Positions 35,102 to 46,476 of a stretch of DNA of 64,000 nucleotides are shown here, in pieces; position 1 is the first letter of the stretch; each line of letters opens with the position of its first letter. The position numbers were made by a program, and so were the translations under genes. The notes beneath the pieces are model-generated. The model did no database searches. It saw only the letters and a list, made by a program, of their open reading frames with translations, and was not told the origin of the DNA. The stretch is from Sipunculus nudus. Its lineage: Eukaryota; Annelida; Sipuncula; Golfingiida; Sipunculidae. The stretch spans positions 19,059,839 through 19,123,838 of the forward strand of contig CM049316.1 in the NCBI GenBank assembly GCA_026874595.1. The letters run 5' to 3'.

Positions 35102-38100
35102 AATAAAGAGCAAGGTTTTGTTAGTTTAAAACCTTCTGTTGAACAAAAATGTATCTCAAGATATATGTGATTTTTTACTTTATAATTACACTGACATATA
35201 TAACGCGTATTTGTTATTAGCATTAGTGTGTGTCATGAAAATGGATATACAAAACTAGGCTTGGGGTCTCCGTATCTGAGCAAAGCTCAGGGATGACCAA
35301 ACTTAATCCAATAACAATAATAGTTTTTGTTATATTTGTATTAATGCCGTGTTGTCTAACATTTTCACTTGTCAAATACTTCGAGTGATTATTAAATAAT
35401 TTTTCATGTCTTTTGTATAGGGACACAGAGGCATCCTGGTGCTGTTTGGATACACGCGAGAGGGCGCCAATGGTCTCGCCTTCCCAAATCAGAACCAGCC
35501 AAATAGAGAGAAAGTTGCTTCTTTAACGGCAGAAATACTTCTGGCCAAGATGGAGCTGACATCCTACATGTGTGGCGCCAATCCATCCTTTCAACATATT
35601 AGTCAATTCGTACCTCCCCAATACAGGTAATATATTTCTAATTGCTTGTAGAAAATAATAAAATTGGGCAAACTGATATTCCCAAAATTGATGTGATTTG
35701 AAATCAGTGGATGTATGCCGCGGGTTTACTTTAGCTTTGAATTAACCTATCAAATGCTTCTGCAAATGTTAATTTAAAAAGAAAAATCAAAGGTTCGGGA
35801 ACCCTGCGCTCTCAAAAAAAATGTGCTCATGCTCAAGAAGCAATTCCTAGGCCAAAAAAAGGTTCTCAGCCACTTTCTCCGGCAATCATTGCGGGAGGGC
35901 GATTTATTTTACATTTCTATGATCAATATTCGATCAGGGAAAGCATAAAATTAACAAAATTGTTAATTGATAATCAGCGAAAATAGATCAGAAAATATAT
36001 TTTTTTTTCTTTTATTTTCTTGAAACAATTTAACTGAACGGCTGGAGCTCAAAATCGATAATGCGTTGGGGGGGGGGGGGGGGGGGGGCGGTATCAGAAC
36101 TAACGGCTTCGGTGCTTTAGACACCAACTGTTTACGAGAGCATTAAAATGGTTGAAACGGGGTCTGCAAGCACATTTTACTCTCATCAGCAATAGTTTAT
36201 GATTATAAGCTCATCTGAGCTATAACCATCACGCTTTGCTCATCTCATCGTCCATTAGGGGCCAGCCTTAAACAGGGCACACTTTAATCGTAACCGTTAG
36301 ATCCAGAAACTTCTAAATATATATCCTGAGAGATTTATGAGAAAATCTCCGAAGAATCTTGACATTAGGTCACTAAAGCCTTAATTTATTCTCTGAGTTA
36401 TGATATTTATTTACACACTCCAGAATAATTACAAAATTTATACCAAAGCTCCAGTATCTCAGTAATTGATGCAATGATTTCCATAAATCTTGCTTTGCAT
36501 ATTGATCATAGATTCATCGATTGCTTAGGACAGGTGGCGCCACCTACATTTTTTTATTTGTTTCTCTATTTACAAAGTGTCAGATGATAGCAATCATATA
36601 AGCATATCACCTGTGGTTTTATGTAGTGCTTGAAAACCCATCTTGTTTATTGAACTTGACTAGCAGAACCTGTGTTTTCAATATTTCTCAAAGCAATTTT
36701 ACCTGATTTTTTTGGAACAACAGATCATAGCAATTGTATTTCAGCTCTTGTTTCTTCTAGTATCATGACATATGGTATGCTAATTGATTATGAATAGTGT
36801 AAACAGTAATAATGACTGGTAGCATCAACTGTATTTTCTTTTAAATTTCCCAGTTTTTGCCTCCGTGTTTGAGATTTCCAAATAACAACAATGGTACAAG
36901 CCTCTAAACGTCAGAAACTTGGATGTACTACAGGGCATAAATCGTTACCATTTAACTCAGAAATAACTTACATAAAGTTCAAGAGAGCCATAGAAAAATC
37001 TTTGGAAACCTTAGATAATGACACGTGGCCTACATTCTGCTAACTCCATGCTGATAACATTTTCATCTTTGTTCCAAATATAACTGTTTAATAATGACAA
37101 GTTACATAATAACTGGAACTGAATTATGCTTATATTTTACACAGAGTGTCCTCTACCCAAAGTCTGCTTTCACATTGGTAATTAGGTCACATCGTCTTAT
37201 TGCATAAATCGTTGGTTTATGTACGGTGCCCGCAGGACAATCAGTACCAAAACAAAAATTAATCTATTATCATCGTGATAACCATCTTGTCAGTCAGATG
37301 AACGTCTTGACCCATGGTCGCTGTTTTGATTTAGGCCTACACTGTACGTGCATGAAGAAGAAGAAATTCCACGAGCACCACGGAGGGAAGCATGGGCTGA
37401 AGACCAGGTACGTATAATTGGCGTTACTTGACTCAGCAATTCAAGATCTGATCGGCGGAGATAGGTGGAGGTATTTGAACTCTCCCCGAATGAAATCTGT
37501 TGCATTTCATCAGGCCCGACTGAAAATGATGTTGTTTTTATCTCTTAGGTAACAGTTTTAATGGACGATGCCATACAGACACATCATATGCATATAAAAA
37601 ACTGGGGACAAATATGATAGTTTGCTTTAGTAATAAATGTCTACTGTAATTTACCTAATATGTACAGATATGCTGTTCAGGGTCGTTTCAAAATCTAACA
37701 CATGGAACTTCAAATGAGAAATTCATTTACACTTGTGTTCCATACTAATGCTATCTCTAACAAACCAGGCTTTTTCTCTGATACCACACAGTATTATAGT
37801 ATTTATGTATTATCAAATGTATAATTTCGATTTGTTTAGTATCTACTTTTTAAAATCCTTATATATATATATATAAATATATATTATATATATTATTTAA
37901 TTGAACAGATTGATCTTTTTCAAGGATGAAGCAGACCAGCCCGAAGATGGGACAGCAAAGAAGGAGAAAGACTGCAGTGCCTGTTTTAACAAATTTCCAG
38001 TGGAAGATGTAAGTAAGAGAATCAGTAGTTATGAATTAGAAAATAATAAAACAGGTATATCAACAGTCAACTTTTCTTTCGCATGTTATTTTATGCTTTT

Positions 38101-41100
38101 ATTCCCTGATATATTGGATATATTAAACAGTATGGATAAATCAAAGAATGTTAATATTTTTTTAAATGCGTAAATGCAATATAATTGAAATGGGTATGGC
38201 GACCAAAGTCTCATCCAGTGAAATTTATATCGAGGTATTATCAACACATTCTGGTAACTGTCCAGTCCTGTTGTAAAAATGGGTTAGAGTTAGTACAGTC
38301 CAGCTAGAAAAGTAATATCTGGTGATGTAATCATGTTTCAACATATCTAATTTGGTGTCAGAGGTCTGTCTCAAAATTTATACTAACATCTGAAATATAA
38401 TGATTCATCTGAATAATTATGCTGTCATCAACTATACTGCTATATTACAATAACCTTACAATAAATGTAAAACCTTATCTCTAAAGAAGGAGGATTCTTG
38501 AATACCATAGACCTGATTTTCATTAGTTATATATTGTTCCATCAAATCTGTACATCCTACTTTCATTCCATAAAAGACCCTTTCGTATAATGCTTGATGT
38601 GGGTATATCTCATGGGCTTTGATAAAGATTTCACTTTTCTGTTTTCTTATAGATGGAGACTCTGATGTATTGTCAGTGCCTGATCTGTCATGACTGCTTC
38701 AGGCAATACTACGAGATGGTGATAAAAGAGAAGAGACCAAACGAATTCTACTGTCCTGCTTGCCAAAAGCCGGATATGAATCCACAAGACGACAATTCCC
38801 AACAACACCTATGGTACCTTGAGAATCGGGTAAGACATTCGCAGAGTTACATTTCCATATATTCACCCGCAAATGGAATACACACATACAAATATAACCA
38901 TTGGTGCATTTAAGGGATCGGCGTCCGAAATATAAATGCCCCGAATACAGGTAAGACTTATAAGAATGAAATCACATTTATTTAGCCTAATATGTTATAC
39001 TTATGATACAATTTGTCAAGGAGAACTTGGCCCTGTGTGCAGGGATGTTTCATTTTCAAGTCCGATCAGCAGTCAACAATAACGATCCATGAGCTCTAAT
39101 TTTGACTTTCAATAAAGCCCTTTCTTCCTTATCTCTGTTTCAGCACACTGTAGGATTCATAATGGTACCTTTGGTTGCATTGAAATAACCCATTTATGAT
39201 TTTTTCGGATACGTTTCATCATGCCAGTTTCCGTCTATAGCTATAACATTATTGTAGTTGTGCCACATGCTGGATGAAGAGTTGAACCAGATGCTTCAGA
39301 CCAAAATTCGTGACTGGACACTCGCTGACGATGGGGATTTCTTTTGGTGTTCCCATGTGAGTAGATAGAGGTGTCCACTTGTTTTCCCAAAAAATTAAGT
39401 AAGCATAGGTAGGGGAACAGACAACTAGCAAAATTAAATTTTAATTTTTCAATGTAAGCGTGAACTCGCGGTTTATTTCATATAAACCTTCAATACTCCT
39501 TACACACGTACAGGTATTTGCATTTTGCCAATATTTAGTTCTCGAGCACAGTATTTATTTTACATAATTTAATGTGTCGACAGCCCACTTCTGGTGCACA
39601 CTGATTTACCTGATATAAACCTTAATCTGGCGTAAATTAAGTAATATTATTTCAGTGTACGTACGGGTTTGCCGTTCGCACTGAAGAAATCATGCAAAAG
39701 TGTCCTGCCTGCAAAAAGAACAACTGCATCAAGTGCAATTCAAAGGTATGTTTACTCTTTCAATGTTGAATGCAATGGCGAATTTAAAACTTGAACATTT
39801 GTTGGTGGACATGGTTCTTATCATAGAGTGTGCGTTAAAAACTCAGAGATTCCTTATCCGCGAAATGGAATCATGCAGGAGATCTATATGCCCCAATAAG
39901 ACGTTTAAGACGTGATGGAAAAAACTCTGTATTATACTGGTATTAAAATTGGGCTTTAAATATATTTGATAGTGAATCATTAAAATCTTTCAATTCAATA
40001 CATGTAGAACAGTATTGAACAAACGATGTAATTAAAATTAAAGGTCATTCCCTATCACTGCCAGACAATCGTATTATCCCCTAGCAACGAAGTTGCGAAA
40101 GGGATATAGTAACGCCTCCGTTCGTGCGTCTGTCTGTCCACCCGTCTGTCTGTCCGTCTGGAATTGGCTTGTGGATCGATTTTAAGCCATACCGTTTGAC
40201 CAAAACCTTTCATCATGCACATATGGCTAACCCACCCATAGATAAAGAACCCTATCGGTTTTGAGGTCAAAGGTCACGGCCACAGGCCCACTTCTTGAAA
40301 AAGCTTCTGACCAATTTAAAGCCAAACCATTTGACCAAAACCTTTCATCTTGCAAATGGCTCACCCATCCATGGATGAAGACCCCTGTCGATTTTGAGGT
40401 CATAGGTCACGGAAACGGAGCCCACTTGAAAAACTTGTGGACCCATTTTAAGCCAAACCGTATGCACAAAACCTTTCATCTTGCTCACATGGCTTACCCA
40501 CCAATGGATGAAGAACCCTATCGACTTTGAGGTCATGGGGTCAAATGTCACGGCCACAAGGCCCACTTCTTGAAAAAGATTGTGGAGCCATTTAAAGCCA
40601 AACCGTTTGACCAAAACCTTTCATCTTGCATATAGCTCACCCACCCATGGAGGAAGACCCCTATTTAGTCGGAGGTCACAGGAGCAAAGGTCAAGGCCAG
40701 AGAGCTGCCCTCCTCATTTTCACAATGTGTAATACACCCATTCTAATTATGCCCCTTGTGAGGGGATGCTTCACTTTGCGGTGCCCTTATAATAACATTT
40801 TGCTCGAAAAGGGTTGATCCGATGTTTAGCTAATAATAATAACATGGCGTCTCGCAAATCCCTAGAAAACCTGATTCTTACCATATATTTCATGCAAAAT
40901 CATATGGTTAAAGTCAACAGCGTTTAAAGTCAAATACTAATTGCAGACTATATGTATGACATTTGAAAATAAACAAGGAGCAGTGTATCCAGTATATCAA
41001 AATAAATTCATGTTCGAGGTCAATAAATATGTTGTTGACGTTTCGAAAATCGTAGTTTTCTTGTTGAGAGGAAAGGCTGGCGACTATTTTACAAAGAGAT

Positions 41101-44100
41101 CAACTTACAATTGATATATCTTCAGAGAAAATGTGGATAGTATTAGGAAAGCTTATATAAGAATCCCTTGTACCTCTGTTAAACATGACGGCATCAGCAG
41201 TAGATCTAGAGCAGTTTTTAGCCCTCAGCCCTTAGGCTGATGGGCTATTGTCGTCACCCAAGCTGTCCTTCCGTCCGTCCGTCCGGCATCTGTTAACTTT
41301 TACGTTGTGAGCGGGATATCTTGAAAAGGATTCACCGTCAGAATTTTATTTCCTCGGTAAAGATGTATATCGATAAAATCTCGGTCAAGTTCGAAGATGG
41401 GTGACCTTGACCTATTTATCTACATTTTAGAGCTGATTATTGTAAAACACTTAGATGCTTATTACTCAGGAACCATTTGGTGGATTTTCACAAAACTTCC
41501 TATGATCATTGGGACTGATAGTCTGTACCTGCTACACAAATTTGGTGGTGCCACCTACAATTTCTGAATTTTAATGAATTTTTATCGGATTTTTCAACTT
41601 TGGGCTTGTGAGCGGAATATCTCTAAAAAGATTCACCGTAGGAATTTTATTTTTTCGGTGAAGATGTATATTGATAAAATCTCGGTCAAGTTCGAAGATG
41701 GGTGACCTTGACTTATTTTTCTGCAATTTAGAGCTGATTATAGAAAAAAACATTTAGAAGCTTATTTCTCAGAAAGCATTGAGTGGATTTTCACAATACT
41801 TACTATGGTCATAGGGACTGATGGTCTGTAACTGCTGCACAAGTTTGGGGGCGCCACCTACAATTTCTGATTTTTAATGAATTTTTCTTGGATTTTTCAA
41901 CTTTGGCCTTGTGAGCCGGATATCTCTAAAAGGATTCACAATAGGAATTTTATTTCTTTGGTGAAGATGTATATCGACAAAATTTCGGTCAAGTTCGAAG
42001 ATGGGTGACCTTTGATATACTTTTTAAGATCACAGAGCTTTTAACAGAATAAAACGTAGAAGCTTATTTTCAGGAAGCATTTTGTGGATTGTTATGAATC
42101 ATGGTACATTCCTCTCCATTTTAAATTTATAACTGAGACATGTACAGATATACATCCATGTGAGAACAGATATTTAGTACTTGTTACTGTTACCACCTCT
42201 AAACACCTTTCTTTTGGCTGAGGGCTTTTGTCAGCTTCTGCTGATTTTCTAGTTTACTTTATAGTACTCTTTTTGAAACTATGCTTTTGACTGTTATGTG
42301 TCTCCTCTTGAAGTGGGAAGAAGGTCACGTTGGACGAACCTGTGAAGAGTACCAAATCTACAAAATTTCTCAGGAAGCCAAGGGTGCCAAGCAACTTCTA
42401 CAACTCAACGAAAAAAGTAATTACCCTCATTTTCAAGCTACAATATATATATATTTGATCGATTTTTGTTTTATTGAACCAGTTAATACAATGCTGGTCA
42501 TTATATCTACGACACGTAAAGAACCGTTTTGTTATTATAAATTTTCCAAATAAAAAAATATAGTACCAGTCTATTTTGTTAGTGACAAGTCATTTTTTAT
42601 CCAGGATGCCCGGCACTGGACTGCAAGGAGAAATTTATTCTTGACAGAGGAGGATGTAAACATTTGACGTGTCCTTCCTGTAAACACAACTTCTGTGAAG
42701 GATGTGAGAATCCATTCAAACATGCTAATGTATGTATTGATGTTTTCAATATCACATACTATCATTAAAAGAGGTACACCAGGATGAGTATGAATATAGA
42801 GTATCCGATAATAAAAGAATATTGATACAGAGATCATAAAGGTATCAGGAACCAGGATAACAACTAAGTCGATTGAAGTCAGTTCTTGTTTAATACCGTT
42901 TAAGTAACCTAGAAATATCACCTTTGATGGTATCGAATGATCAGTTACATTGTTGGGAATAAGGGATAATTATGTGACGTGCATGACGTAAATGAATATT
43001 GCTTACAATACTCAATAAAGACTACTTACTGTTTTAGGATTGTGGAAAATTTGAAGATTGTCAATCAAAGGGGTTCCATGCTCATCACCCAAGAAACTGC
43101 ATATATTACCTGCGAGATTTTGACCTTCAGAAACTGGTTACCTTGTTGACAGTAAGCCTATATATAGTATAGCCATAGGAAAATCATCGCGTGAAACACA
43201 AGAAAAACACAACAAAATGAAGACTATTCTTATAACTATTGTACCAAATTACAGTGTTAAATCAAGAAAATAAGCCATCAGTTTCAGTCCACAATAGTCA
43301 CCAAAATAACCATTAGAAAATTAATAGAAGGGGCAGTTATGGCTTATTCATTATTTATCTATTGCATAGTGGTTAATGGAGAGGCAACGTTGTCTACATG
43401 TGCACTTAAGGAGCAATATTATAATTTCAGGATAAAGGTGTAGATTTCCAGATCGAGGCAGATGAAGGGTATATCCCAGCGACAGGATGTCCAATCCTTG
43501 AGCTCAAGGATACCGGGGAGGCGGCAAAACCCATTGAGAGAGATTGTGGGGAACCAGTAGAACCACGTCAAGCCGGACTCTGTCGGTAAGAACAGATAAT
43601 TGGTTAGACATACATAGTCAAAACCACTACTTTGTAAGTTAAGTTTATATGTGATTAATCGTGTTATATATCTCGCTTTAGGACCCACTACAAGGAATAT
43701 CTGATCAGAGAAATAAATCGTCACTCCCTGGATCCCGTGGACATCATGGACCAACAACAGATGTTGGCTGTGATACAGAGGGAGCATCTGACTGCTCCTG
43801 GAGGAGGGACACAGGTGCTGTCACAGGTAAATACCCTGGGTAAATGTTATATAATATTATGTTATCATGTATATGTCATAATGATAAGATGTATTGGTCC
43901 TTTTTCTGGTTGTTCGTGGCTTTTTTCATAAATGCAGCACAAGCTGTCACAAGTAAAAAATTAGACTAAATGGCAAGCAAATAATATCTCCTCATCTATT
44001 GGGAGACAATGTAAACAGAATGGTTGTAACAAGTTTCGATTGTTGTTGTAAATGACTAAGTACCTAATGGCACGAACACTGCTTATTATATTTTACGAGA

Positions 44101-44340
44101 TCGAAATAAATGTATCGGCATTTCTATAAAATATGTTGGTAATACCTTCATTACACGTGTTGTACATTTGAATATTATTTAACGAGCCTAGCGTTCCAGC
44201 AGGTGGTTTATGAATGTGAGCAAAACGTTCAGGTAATGTAGATATTTAGCTTAAATTAACAGTTCAAGAAATTATATATACTCTGCTTCATATTTTTTAT
44301 TATTTTTTTACAGTTCATCAAAGATCAGCTAGTCTTGTAG
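28612..44340 (+). CDS. RNF31: Gene 2: HOIP-like RBR ubiquitin ligase with two tandem PUB modules
   Basis: Eighteen exons: 28612-28761, 29232-29384, 29744-29949, 31067-31124, 34005-34154, 34717-34869, 35421-35626, 37335-37407, 37925-38008, 38653-38829, 39258-39356, 39656-39745, 42314-42416, 42605-42729, 43038-43151, 43431-43585, 43682-43826, 44314-44340. All are GT-AG with closing phases and give 755 residues plus an unseen first exon. Order: PUB (1-189), PUB (190-383), RING1 (about 400-460), IBR (about 500-555), RING2 and LDD-like region (569 to end). HOIP joins Met1-linked ubiquitin chains; the RING2 catalytic Cys (about residue 585) and the C-terminal region that binds acceptor ubiquitin are present, so linear-chain activity is inferred. 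Unlike vertebrate HOIP (1072 residues) it lacks NZF fingers and a recognisable UBA. No start codon was found; ATGs between 28100 and 28600 do not splice in frame with a good donor. Confidence 0.88.
31585..33870. mobile_element. TIR element with 288-bp tandem monomers, in the intron between the two PUB modules
   Basis: The ends are exact inverted words, TATCCCCAGACA (31585-31596) and TGTCTGGGGATA (33859-33870). A (CCG)n stretch is near 31629. From about 32440 to 33720 a 288-bp monomer repeats about 4.4 times ('tatggatttcaaacttgacttg' at about 32463, 32752, 33040, 33328, 33617). Each carries two AGGTCA-type clusters such as 'gaggtcaaaggtcaaggtcacagg'. More diverged monomers lie between 31700 and 32440. 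Frames encoding 'MDFKLDL..' are repeat artefacts. Confidence 0.75.
34005..37407 (+). CDS. Gene 2 PUB module 2 (exons of 150, 153, 206, 73 nt)
   Basis: Exons 34005-34154, 34717-34869, 35421-35626 and 37335-37407 repeat module 1 in order, length and phase. The helices read 'NVRQEITMNLMNG' and 'KYKHLKLGQLI', then 'ALEILRRFGMILLKP' with 'VQWRTILFSNRIF', then 'ILVLFGYTREG' and 'VASLTAEILLAKMEL'. Of the PIM-pocket positions only that of Asn102 is kept (Ser-Asn); Tyr82 is Phe and Asn85 is Ile. The 73-nt exon ends in the acidic linker 'YVHEEEEIPRAPRREAW' leading to RING1. The first exon uses a weak 'gtttgt' donor. Confidence 0.85.
34970..35097. repeat. (CT)n then (AT)n compound microsatellite
   Basis: A pyrimidine-rich CT/GTCT run (34978-35032) passes into about 64 bp of pure TA. 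It lies in the intron between exons 6 and 7 of gene 2. Confidence 0.9.
36215..36660 (+). repeat. Partial copy of the AGCTCAGCTGA-end repeat
   Basis: 'ctcatctgagctataaccatcacgctttgct', then 'gttagatccagaaacttctaa', 'gacattaggtcac' and 'acaggtggcgccacctac' follow the order of the 50229 copy, but are more diverged. A G-run at 36068-36088 precedes it. Confidence 0.55.
37925..38829 (+). CDS. Gene 2 RING1 exons
   Basis: Exons 37925-38008 and 38653-38829 encode 'DCSACFNKFPVED' and 'YCQCLICHDCFRQYYEM' followed by 'FYCPACQKPDM'. The eight Cys are arranged C-x2-C / C-x-C-x2-C-x2-C / C-x2-C, as in HOIP RING1, which recruits the E2. The basic 'IKEKRPNEF' segment before the last Cys pair parallels the human one. 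The acceptor of the first exon is placed at 'tttttcaag' (37924); the upstream CAG at 37916 would bring in a stop. Confidence 0.88.
39258..42416 (+). CDS. Gene 2 RING1-IBR linker and IBR exons
   Basis: Exon 39258-39356 is a helical linker ('MLDEELNQMLQTKIRDW') ending 'FFWCSH'. Exon 39656-39745 gives 'CTYGFAVRTEEIM' and 'KCPACKKNNCIKC'. Exon 42314-42416 gives 'WEEGHVGRTCEEY'. Together these supply the Cys/His ligands of a HOIP-type IBR and the conserved 'WEE-H-G-(R)-C-E' tail. The last exon ends one base into an Arg codon completed by the RING2 exon. The 2.6-kb intron between the second and third exons holds two large repeats. Confidence 0.87.
40075..40800 (+). mobile_element. Repeat element with AGGTCA-like monomers in gene 2 intron 12
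   Basis: Starts near 'tatcccctagcaacgaagttgcgaaagggatatag' and ends near 'ccttgtgaggggatgcttcac', giving ATCCCCT/AGGGGAT inverted ends. Inside are (GTCT)n words and about four monomers of roughly 135-150 bp with 'aagccaaaccgtttgaccaaaacctttcatctt' and 'gaggtca(a)aggtcacgg'. Confidence 0.6.
41220..42226 (+). mobile_element. TIR-ended element with about 300-bp triplicated monomer
   Basis: The ends are the inverted words AGCCCTCAGCC (41220-41230) and GGCTGAGGGCT (42216-42226). A block containing 'attcaccgtaggaattttatttc.tcggtgaagatgtatat.gataaaat.tcggtcaagttcgaagatgggtgacctt' occurs three times (about 41330, 41630 and 41930). No coding content. The element ends less than 100 bases before exon 13 of gene 2. 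Confidence 0.7.
42605..44340 (+). CDS. Gene 2 RING2 and LDD-like C-terminal exons
   Basis: Exon 42605-42729 gives 'CPALDCKEKFILDRGGCKHL' then 'CPSCKHNFCEGC'. The Cys in 'GGCKH' (codon 42655-42657) aligns with human HOIP Cys885, which forms the thioester with ubiquitin, and the His two residues later is also kept. Exon 43038-43151 gives 'DCGKFEDCQ' and 'HAHHPRNCIYYLRDFDL', the zinc-binding insertion typical of HOIP. Exons 43431-43585, 43682-43826 and 44314-44340 give 'GLCRTHYKEYLIREINRHSL' and the end 'FIKDQLVL'. This C-terminal region in HOIP positions acceptor ubiquitin for Met1 linkage. Confidence 0.9.
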
Positions 44341-44802
44341 AAAGGTTTAATTACGACCAGTTGTGTCGACGTGGCCTACCTTCGCCAGTGCACACCTCGG
44401 AGACTTTAGACTAGTTTGATGGAATAGGAAAATAATATTTCATCATTTTCTTCTGGATTTTATCTTGTGTTTGTTTAAGGTAGAAGTGTTTGTATTATCA
44501 TTGTTTACGAGAACACTGTGATCAATATAATTGTTTATGTTTGTTGTTGTTGACAATCGGAGCCCACTCTAAAGTAAACAGCCTATCCTGATTAATAATG
44601 GCTGGTAGTTCGAGGAACTGTGTTATTCTGTACCTGCAAAATATTACATTTTAAAACAATATATTACAGTTATATGTTCGGAGCAATGTGTTATTACTTC
44701 TGTAACGTTTTTATTTCATAATAATATACCCCATTTGACTAATAAGGTTTTACATGCAATATATATTATATTGCCATTATTGTTATCCTGTGGAATATAA
44801 GT

Positions 44803-44808
44803 AATAAA
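44803..44808 (+). terminator. Candidate poly(A) signal of gene 2
   Basis: AATAAA 463 bases after the gene 2 stop codon at 44338-44340, in AT-rich 3' sequence. Confidence 0.4.
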
Positions 44809-44829
44809 TGACTAATAATATATACGTGA

Positions 44830-46439
44830 ATGTTTTTGGTTCATCTATCTGAATGTTTCAGAGTGTTTCATCATGTACTGAGCACACACATGTTCATTCA
44901 ATGAAAGTACGATGTGTGAAATATCTATTTTCAGTTTCTGAATCGAACACCCTTTCACGTAAGAACAAAAATGAGTACACAATTAATAAAATAAGTTATG
45001 ATTGGATTAATATTTTAATGAAATGATCAAAATAACATCATACCAAAGAGGAGCTTTACGTAACTTTATGATAAAAAAAAATATTTAAAAAAGGTATACG
45101 GCCAGAGGCATACCTTTTTCCAATTATCCTCCAGGGTTGGGTGCAAATACAAATTAATATTTGTATTTGAAAAAAAAATAAATGTTAAAACATTTATCTT
45201 AAAATTTGCTCTCTCATAACAACCAAGAAAGATATGTCTGGATTAAGAACTAGCTCACTATAAACTCTCTCACTTCGATGAAGCCTGTATCTGACGTGTT
45301 CCATATTACCCTACATATTTTCATCGCATAAATCAGACCATATTCTGTGTAGGCATCCTTGTAGATTTTATTTAAATTGCTACATTAAGTGTACTACACT
45401 GCAACGCTGCCAGTGTTAGTTCTACTATTGCCAGGCTTGCGGGTTTTGTAACAGAGGGGACAAGCGGGCAGGCAACATGTTCTACCCTCATACCCGCATA
45501 CCTCCCCCCACACACACACGCACACACACACCATCACACACACACACACAAGAAGTCTGTGGTATTATCGGCTCGAACCAGTTATTAAGGAAGGTAATGC
45601 AAAGTGTTCTCAAAATTAGGCCAGTTGCAATATGAAGATGATTGCTGTACTGTGTACGGTACACCAGAAAAAAATGAAGATAGAAGAAAATACCAATATC
45701 ACCAAAGAATCTTTGACAAAGAGAAATCTCCATATCCGAAAAGCTAAACATTCAAAGTAACTGGAAATTGTCTCATGCTGATATACCGAATAGAGTGGTT
45801 TATGATTCACCATTTAGTAATGGTTTAGTTATGGTTTCTTCAATTACCGTATTTATTGTTACTTTTAATTACAAATGTTGACATAATGTTAATGATTTTC
45901 AGCATGTTAATGTTAGCTTTATATATAAGAACTAATTTCATATATTGTATCAAATTTGCAACGTTACAAAAACCCGTGATATATATTTCTAGGAGAAACG
46001 GAGTATTTTTTCTACCGAAGCCATTGCGATCAGTTAAGCAACGTGTTAATAATATATCCCACTGTAAGTTATTCAACAAATATTAATAAAGCTGGGGTAA
46101 TCTCGAGTACTGGTCTATCATAACCAAGCATAGGTTGATTGTAATATGGTAAAATTTCCAATAGTGTATCAATTACAAAGCATTGGTTAATTAAATATGA
46201 CCTATATAATTAAATTTAGCTACTTGTCACAGGGAGTTTGAGAAATGGTTTTCTGTGATAGTCACGTGACGGCACTGAATGAGGTTCTTAAATCGTGCAA
46301 ATCTAAGGGTGCATATGTCTCTTTCGACCAGTACAAATTGAGTCCCATAATTTTTTTTTCATTTGTCATGATAACGATAGTGTCATAAGTGATTGCCAGA
46401 TTACCAAAGAATACCATCACCTCACTGTTGTATATTCTG

Positions 46440-46476
<37 letters not shown>

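Noticed and set aside
37909-37924. Acceptor at cag 37914-37916 for the RING1 exon
   Set aside because: Using it puts a TGA in frame within seven codons; the acceptor at 37924 keeps the frame.
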